Assembly: GCA_021819085.1 (NCBI GenBank) | Contig: JAKASJ010000007.1 | Coordinates: forward strand, 1 to 64,000 | Reading direction: 5' to 3' | DNA length: 64,000 nucleotides | From: Pseudomonadota bacterium | GTDB lineage: Bacteria; Pseudomonadota; Gammaproteobacteria; Acidiferrobacterales; UBA6901 | Shown here: positions 17,984-28,199 of the stretch, in pieces | How positions within the stretch are numbered: the first letter of the stretch is position 1 | Layout: every line of letters starts with the position of its first letter | Notes under the pieces: model-generated | What the model was told of the DNA's origin: nothing | What the model saw: only the letters and a program-made list of their open reading frames with translations | Databases searched by the model: none | Position numbers and translations under genes: made by a program

Positions 17984-18415
17984 ATGGCTCTTGAACGCAC
18001 CCTTTCGATAGTTAAACCCGACGCAGTCGCAAAGAACCTCATCGGCGAGATTTATGCCCGCTTTGAAAAGGCCGGCCTGCGGATCGTGGCGGCAAAGATG
18101 GTTCATCTCACCCGCAGCCAGGCGGAAGGCTTCTACGCAGTCCACAGGGAGCGCCCGTTTTTCGGGGATCTCGTGCATTTCATGATTTCCGGCCCTGTCA
18201 TGGTGCAGGTCCTGGAAGGCGAGGGTGCGATTCAGAAGAATCGCGACATCATGGGGGCCACCAACCCCAAGAACGCCGCGCCCGGGACCCTGCGTGCCGA
18301 CTTCGCGGCGAGCGTCGAGGAAAATGCGGTTCACGGTTCGGACGGTCCGGAGACCGCGCGGACCGAGATCGGGTACTTCTTCAGCGCCATGGAGCTGTGC
18401 GCCCGCACCCGCTGA
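17984..18415 (+). CDS. ndk: Nucleoside diphosphate kinase
   Basis: The 143-residue enzyme begins [15 protein letters not shown] and contains the phosphorylated His in the family motif [17 protein letters not shown]. It is the usual bacterial Ndk length. It equalises nucleoside triphosphate pools by phosphate transfer from ATP. The ATG at 17984 fits the family better than an in-frame TTG two codons upstream. The 128-bp gap from iscX suggests its own promoter. Confidence 0.96.
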   Translation: MALERTLSIVKPDAVAKNLIGEIYARFEKAGLRIVAAKMVHLTRSQAEGFYAVHRERPFFGDLVHFMISGPVMVQVLEGEGAIQKNRDIMGATNPKNAAPGTLRADFAASVEENAVHGSDGPETARTEIGYFFSAMELCARTR

Positions 18416-18423
18416 GAAGGACC

Positions 18424-19527
18424 GTGGCCACCGAGGCAAAAACCAACCTTTTCGGGCTCGCCCCATCCGCGATGCGTGATTTTTTCGTGGAAATGGGCGA
18501 GAAGCCGTTCCGGGCCGCACAGGTGCTGCAGTGGATCCACCACTACGGTGCCGACAATTTCGATGGTATGACCAACATCGGCCGAACGCTGCGTCAGCGC
18601 CTGACCGATGTCGCCGAGGTGGTGGCGCCGCAGATCGCGCTGGATCAGGAGGCCGCCGACGGTACCCGCAAATGGTTGTTGCGTCTGGCGGACGGCAACT
18701 GCATCGAAACCGTGTTCATTCCCGAAGAAGGGCGTGGCACCCTGTGTGTCTCATCCCAGGTCGGATGCACCCTGAACTGTTCCTTCTGTGCCACCGGACA
18801 CCAGGGTTTCAATCGCAATCTCGATGCCGGCGAGATCATCGCCCAGGTATGGGTTGCCAATCGCGCGCTGGGCCGGGATCCCAGGGGAGAGCGGCTGATC
18901 ACGAACGTCGTGATGATGGGAATGGGCGAGCCGCTGCTCAATTTCGACAACGTCGTGGCGGCCATGCAGCTCATGCTCGACGACATGGCCTACGGACTGT
19001 CCAAGCGCCGTGTCACGCTCAGCACCGCCGGCGTGGTGCCTGCCATCGACCGGTTGCGGGAAACCTGTCACGTGAGCCTGGCGGTATCGTTGCATGCGCC
19101 GAACGACGCGCTGCGCAACGAACTCGTGCCGCTCAACCGCAAGTACCCCATCGCCGGTCTGCTGGATGCCTGCCGGCGGTATGTCGCCGGAGACGGCCGT
19201 CGACGCGTGACCTTCGAGTACGTGATGCTGGCAGGCGTGAACGACAGCGTCCAGCAGGCGCGCGAGCTCGCGCGCCTGCTGGCGGATGTTCCGTCGAAGG
19301 TCAATCTGATACCCTTCAACCCGTTCCCGGCAAGCGCCTATGTGCGTTCCGACCGGGCCACTATTGACCGTTTCCGCGACGTTCTGATGAATGCGGGCCT
19401 GATGACCGTGACGCGTAAGACCCGGGGCGAAGACATCGATGCCGCCTGCGGCCAGCTTGCCGGCCGCATCGAGGACCGTACGCGGCGTTCGTTGCGGTCC
19501 AGACAAGGTAACGTGAGCAGCCGATGA
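18424..19527 (+). CDS. rlmN: Dual-specificity 23S rRNA/tRNA adenine-C2 methyltransferase RlmN
   Basis: This radical-SAM enzyme (367 residues from a GTG at 18424) has the cluster motif CTLNCSFC in [20 protein letters not shown], the [12 protein letters not shown] motif and a C-terminal Cys in [13 protein letters not shown] that forms the methyl intermediate. It methylates A2503 of 23S rRNA and A37 of some tRNAs. An AGAAGG lies just upstream, a little close to the GTG. An in-frame start at 18397 inside ndk is possible but less likely. The stop overlaps pilW as ATGA. Confidence 0.93.
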   Translation: MATEAKTNLFGLAPSAMRDFFVEMGEKPFRAAQVLQWIHHYGADNFDGMTNIGRTLRQRLTDVAEVVAPQIALDQEAADGTRKWLLRLADGNCIETVFIPEEGRGTLCVSSQVGCTLNCSFCATGHQGFNRNLDAGEIIAQVWVANRALGRDPRGERLITNVVMMGMGEPLLNFDNVVAAMQLMLDDMAYGLSKRRVTLSTAGVVPAIDRLRETCHVSLAVSLHAPNDALRNELVPLNRKYPIAGLLDACRRYVAGDGRRRVTFEYVMLAGVNDSVQQARELARLLADVPSKVNLIPFNPFPASAYVRSDRATIDRFRDVLMNAGLMTVTRKTRGEDIDAACGQLAGRIEDRTRRSLRSRQGNVSSR

Positions 19528-20285
19528 AGCCCGTAATACGAGGTGTAGCCGCCATTGCGTTCAGTCTTCTGCTGGGCGCCTGTGTCACGGTCCATCCCGG
19601 CAGACCATCCACGAACAAGAAGCAGCTCGTTGCGACACTCACCCAGCTGGGGGCAGGCTACATGGCGCGCGGCGAGTTCGATGTGGCGCATCACGTATTG
19701 AAGCATGCGCTGGAGATCAATCCGGACGATTCCCAGGCCAACAACATCATGGGACTCCTGTACGCCCAATTGAAGGATGACAGGAAGGCGGAGAAGCATT
19801 TCCGCAAGGCGATCTCGGTGCAGCCCGACAACTCCGATGCCCAGAACAATTTCGGAGTTTTCCTGTGTCAGCGTGGGCAGATCAAGTCCGCCGCGAAGCA
19901 CTTCAATGCGGCGCTGGCGAATCCTCTCTACAAGACCCCGGAACTGGCCAACTTGAATGCCGGCGTCTGCTACATGAAAATCCCTGATCCGCTGACCGCC
20001 GAAAGGTATTTTCGTGCCGCCCTGAGCATCAATCCCAAGCTTCCGCTGGCGCTGTACTATATGGCCAAGATCAGCTTTGACCAGGGACAGATGCTGCCGG
20101 CGCGCGGGTACATCCGGCGCTATTTCAAGGTGGCGAAGGTGTCCCCGGAGTCGCTTCTGCTGGCAGTCCGGATCGAACGTGCCCTCGGTGCCGGCAACGC
20201 GGCGGCGAACTATGCGCTCAGCCTGCGCGGCCTGTTCCCTGATTCACCCGAGGCCCAGCAGTTGCGCGCGCTGGACGGCGAATAG
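19524..20285 (+). CDS. pilW: Type IV pilus biogenesis TPR lipoprotein PilW/PilF
   Basis: The 253-residue product has a lipoprotein signal with lipobox LLGAC (Cys20). About six tetratricopeptide repeats follow, for example the unit around [50 protein letters not shown]. PilW/PilF is the outer-membrane pilotin for the PilQ secretin. The ATGA overlap with rlmN implies translational coupling, and the following rodZ completes the canonical order. Confidence 0.93.
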   Translation: MKPVIRGVAAIAFSLLLGACVTVHPGRPSTNKKQLVATLTQLGAGYMARGEFDVAHHVLKHALEINPDDSQANNIMGLLYAQLKDDRKAEKHFRKAISVQPDNSDAQNNFGVFLCQRGQIKSAAKHFNAALANPLYKTPELANLNAGVCYMKIPDPLTAERYFRAALSINPKLPLALYYMAKISFDQGQMLPARGYIRRYFKVAKVSPESLLLAVRIERALGAGNAAANYALSLRGLFPDSPEAQQLRALDGE

Positions 20286-20301
20286 TTTAAAATAGCATCT
20301 T

Positions 20302-21240
20302 ATGGAAGCGGAAACCCATCAGAAAAAGTCTTCGTCCGGTTTTGGGCCGGGACCCACGCTTGCCAAGGCTCGCGAAGGTCTCGGGCTGACGCATGAAGAG
20401 GTTGCGGAGCGTCTGCGTCTGGCGCCCCGTCAGGTTCTGGCGCTGGAAACCGACGATTACGACCATCTCCCGGGTCCGACCTATGTTCGCGGTTACCTGC
20501 GTAGCTATGCCGAACTGGTTGGTCTTGCTCTGGATCCGATCCTGGAGGCCTACGGGCACGTGCCCGCCTCCAGCAAGGCATCCGATCTGGGCAGTCTTGC
20601 CCCGAAAGAGGAGATCACCAGCCAGCACCGGCATGTCCGGCTGGCGACGTACTTCATGGTTGCCCTCGTCATCGCACTGGCAGTGAGCTGGTGGCAGGGC
20701 CGTACCCTCGGACGCAAACCTGTTCCGAAGCCGGTCGCGCGGTCCGCCACGGCGGGACCGGCACAGGCGACGGCGCCGACGGCCAGCCCGGCCGCTGCCC
20801 CTGCCACACCCGCCAGGCTGCGGGTCCCGGCGACCCCGCCGCCGGCCGCTGAATTGCCGCACCAGGCTCCGGCCACGGCCTTGCCGCCGCCACGTGCCCC
20901 AGCCAACGCTGCCGGACAGGCTGTGCTTTCCAGGCCAATGCAGGTGGTCATCGCCACGAAGGCCGTGGCAGGCGCGGCTGCGAACGGGCGGGCGCTGCTC
21001 GTGTTGAGCACGGTGCAGGCTTCCTGGGTTGACGTGCGCGATGCGCAGGGCAACAAGCTGTTGTACGAGACCGTGCCGGCGGGTCGTGTCGTCACGCTCG
21101 ACGGAAACGCGCCACTGAAGGTTTTCCTCGGCAATGCCGCCGGCGTAAAGGTCGAGTTCGACGGCAAGCCGTTCAACCCCATCCCTTATATGCACGGACA
21201 GGTCGCGCGCTTCACTCTCGGCGCGGCCAGCTCCCACTGA
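20302..21240 (+). CDS. rodZ: Cytoskeletal/HTH membrane protein RodZ
   Basis: The 312-residue protein has an N-terminal HTH_25 domain (about residues 18-85, [20 protein letters not shown]). One membrane helix follows at about 114-131, then a Pro/Ala-rich periplasmic linker (138-215) and a C-terminal DUF4115 barrel domain (about 220-312). RodZ links MreB to the cell-wall elongation machinery. It follows pilW by 16 bp and runs into ispG with a 1-bp gap, suggesting an operon. Confidence 0.93.
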   Translation: MEAETHQKKSSSGFGPGPTLAKAREGLGLTHEEVAERLRLAPRQVLALETDDYDHLPGPTYVRGYLRSYAELVGLALDPILEAYGHVPASSKASDLGSLAPKEEITSQHRHVRLATYFMVALVIALAVSWWQGRTLGRKPVPKPVARSATAGPAQATAPTASPAAAPATPARLRVPATPPPAAELPHQAPATALPPPRAPANAAGQAVLSRPMQVVIATKAVAGAAANGRALLVLSTVQASWVDVRDAQGNKLLYETVPAGRVVTLDGNAPLKVFLGNAAGVKVEFDGKPFNPIPYMHGQVARFTLGAASSH

Positions 21241-21241
21241 C

Positions 21242-22378
21242 ATGGAAAGCCACAGCACAATCGTGCGGCGCCAGACGCGCCGGATCATGGTAGGCAAGGT
21301 GCCGGTGGGCGGTGGCGCCACGGTCAGCGTGCAGAGCATGACCAACACCGAGACCTGTGACGTCGACGCTACGGTCGCCCAGATCCGCGCCCTGGCACGT
21401 GCCGGTGCGGACATTGTGCGGGTCTCGGTTCCAACCATGGATGCCGCCGAGGCGTTCGGCCGGATCCGGGCGCAGGTGGATGTGCCGCTGGTAACGGACA
21501 TCCATTTCGACTATCGGATCGCACTGCGGGTGGCTGAACTCGGTGCTGACTGTCTGCGGATCAATCCCGGCAATATCGGACGCGAGGATCGCATCCGCCA
21601 GGTCGTCGATGCGGCCAGAGCGCGAGGCATACCGATACGGATCGGGGTCAATGCCGGCTCACTGGAGAAGGACCTGCAGAAGAAGTACAGCGAGCCGACG
21701 CCGGAGGCGCTGGTCGAATCGGCGTTGCGGCACATCGATATCCTCGAGCGCCTTGATTTCCACGACTACAAGGTAAGCGTCAAGGCCTCGGATGTGTTCA
21801 TGGCCGTCGAGGCCTACCGCAGGCTCGCCACCCAGACAGACAATCCACTGCACCTGGGCATCACCGAGGCCGGCGGCTTGCGCTCCGGCGCAGTGAAATC
21901 GGCCATCGGGCTCGGCATGCTTCTGTCGGAGGGCATTGGCGACACCATCCGGGTCTCGCTCGCGGCCGATCCGGTCGAGGAGGTGAAGGTCGGTTTCGAT
22001 ATACTGAAAAGCCTCCATGTCCGCAGCAAGGGCATCAATCTGATTGCCTGCCCTTCCTGTTCGCGGCAGGAATTTGATGTCATCGCCACGGTGAATGCGC
22101 TGGAGACCCGGCTCGAGGACATCACCGAGCCCATGGATGTGGCCGTCATCGGATGCGTAGTCAATGGGCCGGGAGAAGCGCGAGAAGCGCATGTCGGTCT
22201 GGCCGGTGGTTCGCCCTGCCTGCTTTATGTCGATGGCCGGCCGGATCACAAGGTCACCAAGGAGCAGCTCGTGGACGAACTGGAGCGGGTGATCCGTGCA
22301 CAGTTGCGTTCGCGTCGTGAATCGGCCAGCGGCTCCGCTGCCGCCGATCAAGTCTTTCCAATCAAGCAGATCGGCTGA
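21242..22378 (+). CDS. ispG: (E)-4-hydroxy-3-methylbut-2-enyl-diphosphate synthase
   Basis: The 378-residue enzyme shows [33 protein letters not shown] and the 4Fe-4S ligands in [13 protein letters not shown] and CVVNGPGEA. It catalyses the next-to-last step of the MEP isoprenoid pathway and needs a 4Fe-4S cluster, so it is itself a client of the isc system encoded upstream. Length and motifs are complete for the bacterial short form. Confidence 0.96.
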   Translation: MESHSTIVRRQTRRIMVGKVPVGGGATVSVQSMTNTETCDVDATVAQIRALARAGADIVRVSVPTMDAAEAFGRIRAQVDVPLVTDIHFDYRIALRVAELGADCLRINPGNIGREDRIRQVVDAARARGIPIRIGVNAGSLEKDLQKKYSEPTPEALVESALRHIDILERLDFHDYKVSVKASDVFMAVEAYRRLATQTDNPLHLGITEAGGLRSGAVKSAIGLGMLLSEGIGDTIRVSLAADPVEEVKVGFDILKSLHVRSKGINLIACPSCSRQEFDVIATVNALETRLEDITEPMDVAVIGCVVNGPGEAREAHVGLAGGSPCLLYVDGRPDHKVTKEQLVDELERVIRAQLRSRRESASGSAAADQVFPIKQIG

Positions 22379-22389
22379 GGCGCATCCCG

Positions 22390-23658
22390 GTGAGTCGGGC
22401 CATACAGGCCGTTCGCGGGATGAATGATCTCCTTCCCGATACCCTCGCTCTTTGGCAGCGGGTAGAGCGGCGTGCTGGCGAGGTGCTTCAGGCCTACGGC
22501 TATCGCGAGATCCGTCTGCCCCTGCTCGAAAAGACTGAACTGTATGTCCGGTCGATCGGGCAGGTCACCGACATCGTCGAGAAGGAAATGTACACTTTCG
22601 AGGACCGCAACGGCGAAAGCCTGAGCCTGCGGCCCGAGGGTACCGCCGGCTGTGTCCGCGCCGGAATCGAGAATGGCCTGCTGCATAACCAGATCCAGCG
22701 CCTGTGGTATGCAGGACCGATGTTTCGCCATGAGCGCCCGCAACGCGGGCGTTATCGCCAGTTTCATCAGATTGGCGTGGAGGCGTTTGGCATGCCGGGT
22801 CCGGAGCTGGACGCCGAACTGATCCTGATGAGCGCGCGCCTGTGGCGCAGCCTGGAGGTGCGTGACGTCGCGTTGCAGCTGAATTCCCTCGGAACCCCGA
22901 CCTGTCGCGCGCGCTACCGGGAGCTGCTCGTCGGCTACCTCGAGGAGCATCGCACGGTCCTGGACGAGGACAGCCTGCGCCGGCTGCATACCAATCCGTT
23001 GCGGGTGCTTGACAGCAAAAACCCGGCGCTGCAGGGCATCATCGAGCGCGCGCCCAGCCTGCTTGATCACCTGGACCCGGAGTCGGCCGGGCATTTCGCA
23101 CGCCTGCGTACCTTGCTGGATGATGCCGGCGTGCAGTATGCAGTCAATCCGCGTCTGGTGCGCGGACTCGACTATTACACCCGGACAGTGTTTGAATGGG
23201 TCAGCGGTGCGCTCGGCGCGCAGGCGACGATCTGCGCGGGTGGCCGCTATGACGGACTGGTGGAACAGCTCGGTGGGCGGACGACGCCGGCGGCAGGTTT
23301 CGCGCTCGGCATGGAGCGGCTGGTCGAGCTGCTGGCCCAGCAGGAGCCGGTGGCATGCTCCGGACAGCTCCAGATTTATATGGTGCTGCTCGGCGGGCCG
23401 GCACAGCGGCACGGCGCGCTGATCGCCGAACGGCTGCGCGACGACGGTGTTTCGGTTGAGTGCGATGCCGCAGGCGGGTCGCTCAAGAGCCAACTGAGAC
23501 GCGCGGATCGCAGCGGAGCTGCCTATGCGGTGCTGATCGGCGATGCCGAGCTCGCTGCCGGTCTAGTCAGCATCAAGTCGCTGCGTACCGATGAAGCACA
23601 GGAGCAGATCGCCGAGGGCAGTCTCGCGCAGATGCTCAAGCGGAAACTGGCATGCTGA
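22390..23658 (+). CDS. hisS: Histidyl-tRNA synthetase
   Basis: The 422-residue class II synthetase starts at a GTG. It has AVRGMNDLLPD, motif 2 (YAGPMFRHERPQRGRYRQFHQIGVE), the histidine-binding stretches LVRGLDYYTRTVFE and CAGGRYDGLVEQLGG, motif 3 (AAGFALGMERL) and a C-terminal anticodon-binding domain. The operon position after ispG and before yfgM/bamB/der is standard. Confidence 0.97.
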   Translation: MSRAIQAVRGMNDLLPDTLALWQRVERRAGEVLQAYGYREIRLPLLEKTELYVRSIGQVTDIVEKEMYTFEDRNGESLSLRPEGTAGCVRAGIENGLLHNQIQRLWYAGPMFRHERPQRGRYRQFHQIGVEAFGMPGPELDAELILMSARLWRSLEVRDVALQLNSLGTPTCRARYRELLVGYLEEHRTVLDEDSLRRLHTNPLRVLDSKNPALQGIIERAPSLLDHLDPESAGHFARLRTLLDDAGVQYAVNPRLVRGLDYYTRTVFEWVSGALGAQATICAGGRYDGLVEQLGGRTTPAAGFALGMERLVELLAQQEPVACSGQLQIYMVLLGGPAQRHGALIAERLRDDGVSVECDAAGGSLKSQLRRADRSGAAYAVLIGDAELAAGLVSIKSLRTDEAQEQIAEGSLAQMLKRKLAC

Positions 23659-23703
23659 CGCAGCGGCACATGCGTCCCAAAACAGAGAAACACGGAGAAC
23701 AAC

Positions 23704-24342
23704 TTGGAAGCGTACGATTCAGACGAACAGCTTGAACGGCTCAAGGCCTGGTGGAACAAATATGGCAATGCCCTGATCGTCGGAATCGTGCTCGGCGTGA
23801 TGGTGCTGGTCGGCGTCAAATACTGGCTGCGGCACCGTACCCTGAGTTCGGATGCGGCCTCCTCGCTCTATGATGTCATGCTGGGGGAACTTGCGCAGAA
23901 GAACACGACTGCGGCGGCCCAGGACGGGCAGCTGCTCATCAGCCACTACAGCGCGACACCTTATGCCGGCGACGCGGCTTTGATTCTTGCGCGCATCAGC
24001 CTGGATGCTGGAGATATCAAGGCGGCGCGCGAACACCTGCAATGGGCCATGAACCATGCCGCTGACAGCGGCATGCGCAATGCCGCACGCCTGCGCCTCG
24101 CCCGTATCCTGATGCAGGAAGGCAAGCTGAATGCGGCACTGAAGCTCGCGGACAGCAAGGATCGCGACGGCTTCGCGTCGGATTACGACGAGCTGCGCGG
24201 CGACATTTTTGCAGCACAGGGCAAAAAGGCCGAGGCGCGCCAGGCCTACGGTGCGGCACTGGCCGAGCTCGGCTCTGGCGCGCCGTACGCGCGCGTCCTT
24301 CGCATGAAGCTGGATGACCTCGGCCCGGAGGCCGCCAAATGA
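23704..24342 (+). CDS. yfgM: YfgM/ancillary SecYEG translocon subunit family TPR membrane protein
   Basis: The 212-residue product has a short cytoplasmic N-terminus, one membrane helix (about residues 21-38, NALIVGIVLGVMVLVGV) and a periplasmic TPR-like domain. YfgM contacts the Sec translocon and the chaperone PpiD. The start is a TTG; GGAG at 23694-23697 is spaced 6 bases from it, and no ATG gives a complete N-terminus. The stop overlaps bamB as ATGA. Confidence 0.9.
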   Translation: MEAYDSDEQLERLKAWWNKYGNALIVGIVLGVMVLVGVKYWLRHRTLSSDAASSLYDVMLGELAQKNTTAAAQDGQLLISHYSATPYAGDAALILARISLDAGDIKAAREHLQWAMNHAADSGMRNAARLRLARILMQEGKLNAALKLADSKDRDGFASDYDELRGDIFAAQGKKAEARQAYGAALAELGSGAPYARVLRMKLDDLGPEAAK

Positions 24343-25541
24343 TCTGCCGCACGCTGCGGCGCAGCGTACGCTTCGTATTGGCGCTCGGCCTGGTCTTCGG
24401 ACTGGGCGGGTGCAGTGTGCTCAGCTGGATACATGGCGGGACAAGCAATATCGCACCGCCGGCGAAACTCAGGAGTTTTCCCGCCGTCTACCGCGTCCGG
24501 CGTGTCTGGAGCGCCGATATCGGCGGTGGCGCCGGCGCCAAATACATCAGGCTTTCTCCCGTGCTTCACGACAGCGTCCTTTACGTTTCGGAACCGCAGG
24601 GACGGGTTCGTGCCTACGACGCGGACACGGGCAAGAGGCTGTGGAGCAGGCATCTGAAGCACACCGAAATCGAGGGTGGCACGGGATTCGCCGACGGCAT
24701 GGTGCTGCTCGGCACCCGCGACGGCCGGGTGCTTGCGCTTAAGGCAGCGAACGGTGCGCTTCTGTGGTCGGCTTCCGTTTCTAGCGAGATTCTCGCTCCG
24801 CCCCGCGGCGCCGATGGAGTCGTGGTCGCTCAGACCGTGGATGGCAGCATTTTCGGGCTGGCCGCAGACACCGGGAAGCGGCTGTGGATGCAGGAGCACA
24901 CCGTTCCGGCGCTCAGTCTGCGCGGTACCAGCACGCCGCTGATCGTCGAGAACGTCGTCGTTACCGGGCTGGCCAACGGGAAGCTTGCGGCTTACCGCCT
25001 GGCCGACGGCCGGCAGTTGTGGGATATCCCCGTGTCGGAGCCGCATGGACGAAACGAGATTGCGCGACTGATCGACGTCGATGCGCCACCGGTGGTCGTA
25101 GGGGAAACGCTGTATGCCGACGCCTATCACGGCAAGCTCGTTGCCTTCAACCTTGCGTCCGGACACATTCAGTGGTCGCGTGACGTGTCGGGCTATTCGG
25201 GCATGGCCGTCGACGCCAACAATATCTACATCTCCGACGCACGCGGTTACGTGATGGCCTACGATCTGGCGACCGGTGCCAGCGTGTGGCAGCAGACCGG
25301 CCTGCATGGCCGCTCGCCCACGGCACCGGTTGTGATCGGAGACACCGTTGCGGTGGGTGATTACCAGGGGTATGTACACTTTTTGTCGGTGGACGACGGA
25401 CGGTTCGTCGCGCGCTACCGGCTCGGCAGCGCGTCGATCCTGGCGACGCCGGTTGCCGGCACCGAGACGCTTTACGTCGCGGACCAGGACGGAGATGTCG
25501 CCGCTCTGCGCCTGCATGCGAAGAAGCGGCCGGCGCCGTAG
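24339..25541 (+). CDS. bamB: Outer-membrane assembly lipoprotein BamB
   Basis: The 400-residue protein has a lipoprotein signal with lipobox LGGC (Cys25). A beta-propeller of PQQ-like repeats follows, such as GKRLWSRHL, GALLWSASV, GKRLWMQEH, GRQLWDIPV and GASVWQQTG. BamB is a scaffold lipoprotein of the BAM complex that inserts outer-membrane barrels. Overlap with yfgM suggests coupled translation; der follows 30 bp later. Confidence 0.95.
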   Translation: MICRTLRRSVRFVLALGLVFGLGGCSVLSWIHGGTSNIAPPAKLRSFPAVYRVRRVWSADIGGGAGAKYIRLSPVLHDSVLYVSEPQGRVRAYDADTGKRLWSRHLKHTEIEGGTGFADGMVLLGTRDGRVLALKAANGALLWSASVSSEILAPPRGADGVVVAQTVDGSIFGLAADTGKRLWMQEHTVPALSLRGTSTPLIVENVVVTGLANGKLAAYRLADGRQLWDIPVSEPHGRNEIARLIDVDAPPVVVGETLYADAYHGKLVAFNLASGHIQWSRDVSGYSGMAVDANNIYISDARGYVMAYDLATGASVWQQTGLHGRSPTAPVVIGDTVAVGDYQGYVHFLSVDDGRFVARYRLGSASILATPVAGTETLYVADQDGDVAALRLHAKKRPAP

Positions 25542-25571
25542 GCGCGCTGCCGCGCGTCGGGAAGCCAATCC

Positions 25572-26960
25572 ATGAAACCCATTGTTGTTCTCGTGGGCCG
25601 GCCGAACGTCGGCAAATCGACGCTGTTCAACGCGTTGACGCGCAGTCGTGACGCGCTGGTCGCCGATGTCCCGGGGTTGACGCGTGACCGCATTTACGGG
25701 AACGGCAGGGTGGGAGACCGGCCGTACCTGGTGGTGGATACCGGCGGCATTACTGACGACCGCAGTGCGCTGGGCGAGCTGATGTCGGCGCAGGTGCATC
25801 AGGCGATTGCGGAGGCCGATGTCGTGGTACTGCTTGTCGACGGGCGCGCCGGCCCCAATGCTGCCGACCGGGCGATTGCCGGTGAAATCAGGCGTCTCGG
25901 CAAGACCGCGGTGCTCGCGGTCAACAAGACCGAAGGTATGGAGCCGGGCCTGGCAATGGCGGAGTTTCATGACCTGGCGAGAGAACCGGTTGCAATCTCC
26001 GCGTCCCACGGTGATGGCATCGATGAGCTGATGCAGCGTGTTCTCGGACCGCTTGCGCACGTGGAAGAGGAACCGGCGACGGGCGATGTGCCCAGGATAG
26101 CAGTCGTGGGGCGACCCAACGTCGGCAAGTCGACGTTGGTCAATGCGATGCTCGGCGAGGAGCGCGTGGTGGTTTTCGATGAGCCCGGAACCACCCGCGA
26201 CAGTATTTACATCCCGCTGGAGCGTGCGGACCACCACTATGTGCTGATCGACACTGCGGGCGTACGCCGGCGCGGCCGCATCGATGACACGATCGAGAAG
26301 TATACGGTCGTCAAAACGCTGCAGGCGATCGAGGCAGCCAATGTAGTCCTGCTGGTGCTCGATGCCAGGCAGGAGGTCAGCGAGCAGGACGTGAGTCTCG
26401 CGGGCCATGTCCTGGAGGAGGGGCGTTCGCTGGTGCTGGCTGTCAACAAATGGGACGGGCTTGATGAAAGTCGCCGCGACTGGATAAAGCGCGAGCTCGA
26501 GCGCAAGCTCCCGTTCCTCAGCTTCTGTCCGCTGCATTTCATTTCGGCTCTGCACGGCGCGGGTGTCGGAGCCCTGTTTCCGGCCATTGACCGTGCCTAT
26601 GTATCGGCACGGCGCGTGCTTCCTACCCCGCAGCTCAACCGGATCCTGCAGAGGGCGGTGCAGGTGACCGCGCCACCGATGGTGCATGGCCGGCGCATCA
26701 AGCTCAAATTCATCCACCAGGGAGGCAAGAACCCGCCGCTCCTGGTGATCCACGGCAATCAGACCGACTCGATGCCGGGCTACTATGTCCGCTACCTGTC
26801 CAATGTTTTTCGCGATGCGCTCGGTCTCGAAGGCACGCCGGTACGCATCGAATTCGTGCAAGGCACGAACCCCTATCAGGGCCGGAAGAACCGCCTTACG
26901 CCACGGCAGTTCGAGAAGCGCCAGCGGCTGCGGCGCATCGCCCGCAAGAAATTCGGATGA
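25572..26960 (+). CDS. der: Ribosome assembly GTPase Der (EngA)
   Basis: The 462-residue protein has two tandem GTPase domains, each with G1 (GRPNVGKST at the N-terminus and again near residue 180), G3 (DTGG, DTAG) and G4 (NKTE, NKWD). It ends in a KH-like domain with a basic tail. Der acts in 50S subunit maturation. The first G4 motif reads NKTE rather than the common NKxD, a substitution also found in natural Der proteins. It ends the long housekeeping block. Confidence 0.96.
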   Translation: MKPIVVLVGRPNVGKSTLFNALTRSRDALVADVPGLTRDRIYGNGRVGDRPYLVVDTGGITDDRSALGELMSAQVHQAIAEADVVVLLVDGRAGPNAADRAIAGEIRRLGKTAVLAVNKTEGMEPGLAMAEFHDLAREPVAISASHGDGIDELMQRVLGPLAHVEEEPATGDVPRIAVVGRPNVGKSTLVNAMLGEERVVVFDEPGTTRDSIYIPLERADHHYVLIDTAGVRRRGRIDDTIEKYTVVKTLQAIEAANVVLLVLDARQEVSEQDVSLAGHVLEEGRSLVLAVNKWDGLDESRRDWIKRELERKLPFLSFCPLHFISALHGAGVGALFPAIDRAYVSARRVLPTPQLNRILQRAVQVTAPPMVHGRRIKLKFIHQGGKNPPLLVIHGNQTDSMPGYYVRYLSNVFRDALGLEGTPVRIEFVQGTNPYQGRKNRLTPRQFEKRQRLRRIARKKFG

Positions 26961-26987
26961 TGCGGTCCCGGCACGCACCTGCGCGAT

Positions 26988-28091
26988 TCACGTCCTTGCT
27001 TCGTGGGTCCCGGGCAGCCACTGAGCCAGATGCCCCACGGCCTGCCCGATCCCGAGCGGCACGGTTGGAGACGGGCGCGCCGTCGACCATAGTGCGGTGA
27101 GGGCGTCTCCGATATCGCCGCGCTCTAGCTGTGTGCGGCTGATTTCGGCACAACAGGCGTGCTCCTGCAGCCAGTGCACGAGAAACGGCTCCTCCGGCCA
27201 GCCCGGGCGTCGGATGTAGAGTACCGGGATACCGTTGCAGGCTGCCTCCGCAAAGATTCCATAACCCGGCTTGGTGACGAGCGCGTCGCAGCTGCACAGC
27301 AGATCCGGGAAGGACACCCCGAGTGCGTCGATGCCGACAAAATCGCGACGGTGCCGGGCCGTGTCCTGATCGGTTACCCAGCGGACCTTCGGAAGATGTG
27401 GCCAGCGGTCGAGGTCGATGGGCAGGGGGGTGCCTCCGGGAGTGACGATGACCAGCTGCTCGTCCTGGCGGAGCTGCAGCCGGGAACCGATCTCGGCGCG
27501 CCTCGGGATCCCACGTTGCGCAATTACGCCTGTCGGCCGGCCGTTGTGGATCCCCGGCATGGGCATGCTCGGCTCGATCTGCAGAAATGCGGCGGCGCTG
27601 TTGTAGGCAGCGAGCATCTGTCCGACGATCTGCGGCGCCTCGGGCCGTGTTCCGCAGTAGTGCTGGTAGATGTCCGCCCAGTTCAGGCAACACAACGCCA
27701 CGGCCGGTATGCCGGCCGTGGCCGCGCCCGCCAGGGGCAGATAGGGCACGTCAGCCAGCACCAGATCGGGCGCAAGCGCGCGCAATCTCTGTGCCTCGTT
27801 CGCCACCTTCCGGTCCCAGTCGCGATGGAAAGTGCGGTAGGCCGCCGCGCTTTCTTCCACGCGCACATCCACGGCCGATTCCATGATCATGCCGAAATCG
27901 CTGGCTTCGGGCAGGTATTCCCAGTTCCCTGGAAGTCTGGCTTCCAGCAGGCGCCGCGGCAGCGCCGTGCGCAGGCTGATGCGTAGCGCGGGGTTGCGCC
28001 GGCGCAGCAGTTCGATGACCGGAAGGACCTGTGCGGCGTGCCCGTAGCCGTGCGCCGAGACTGAAACCAGGAGGTGTGCCGGCTGCGGCAT
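26988..28091 (-). CDS. MurG-like glycosyltransferase family protein
   Basis: The 367-residue protein begins VSVSAHGYGHAAQVLPVIELLRRRNP, a GHxxQVLPV loop like that of GT-B glycosyltransferases. The C-terminal half has SCDALVTKPGYGIFAEAACNGIPVLYIRRPGWPEEPFLVHWL, the donor-binding region of the MurG/GT28 group. Similar domains also occur fused to sugar kinases in plants. No membrane helix is visible. The donor and acceptor cannot be inferred. It is transcribed convergently with der and lies downstream of xseA on the same strand. Confidence 0.7.
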   Translation of the reverse strand: MPQPAHLLVSVSAHGYGHAAQVLPVIELLRRRNPALRISLRTALPRRLLEARLPGNWEYLPEASDFGMIMESAVDVRVEESAAAYRTFHRDWDRKVANEAQRLRALAPDLVLADVPYLPLAGAATAGIPAVALCCLNWADIYQHYCGTRPEAPQIVGQMLAAYNSAAAFLQIEPSMPMPGIHNGRPTGVIAQRGIPRRAEIGSRLQLRQDEQLVIVTPGGTPLPIDLDRWPHLPKVRWVTDQDTARHRRDFVGIDALGVSFPDLLCSCDALVTKPGYGIFAEAACNGIPVLYIRRPGWPEEPFLVHWLQEHACCAEISRTQLERGDIGDALTALWSTARPSPTVPLGIGQAVGHLAQWLPGTHEART

Positions 28092-28199
28092 TGCAGAATT
28101 GTCCGGGTTGGTCGGTTCAGCGCCGTCCGGCGCCGCAGTTGCGCGCGGCGGGACGCGGTGCGTCGGTGGCGGAGCTCCATCCGTCGCAGCTGCCCCTTG

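Noticed and set aside
20287-21501. A 404-codon minus-strand frame
   Set aside because: It is antisense to rodZ and ispG and has no recognisable domain.
24246-26978. A 910-codon minus-strand frame
   Set aside because: It lies wholly antisense to yfgM, bamB and der, which have full family motifs; the translation is His/Arg-rich without domains.
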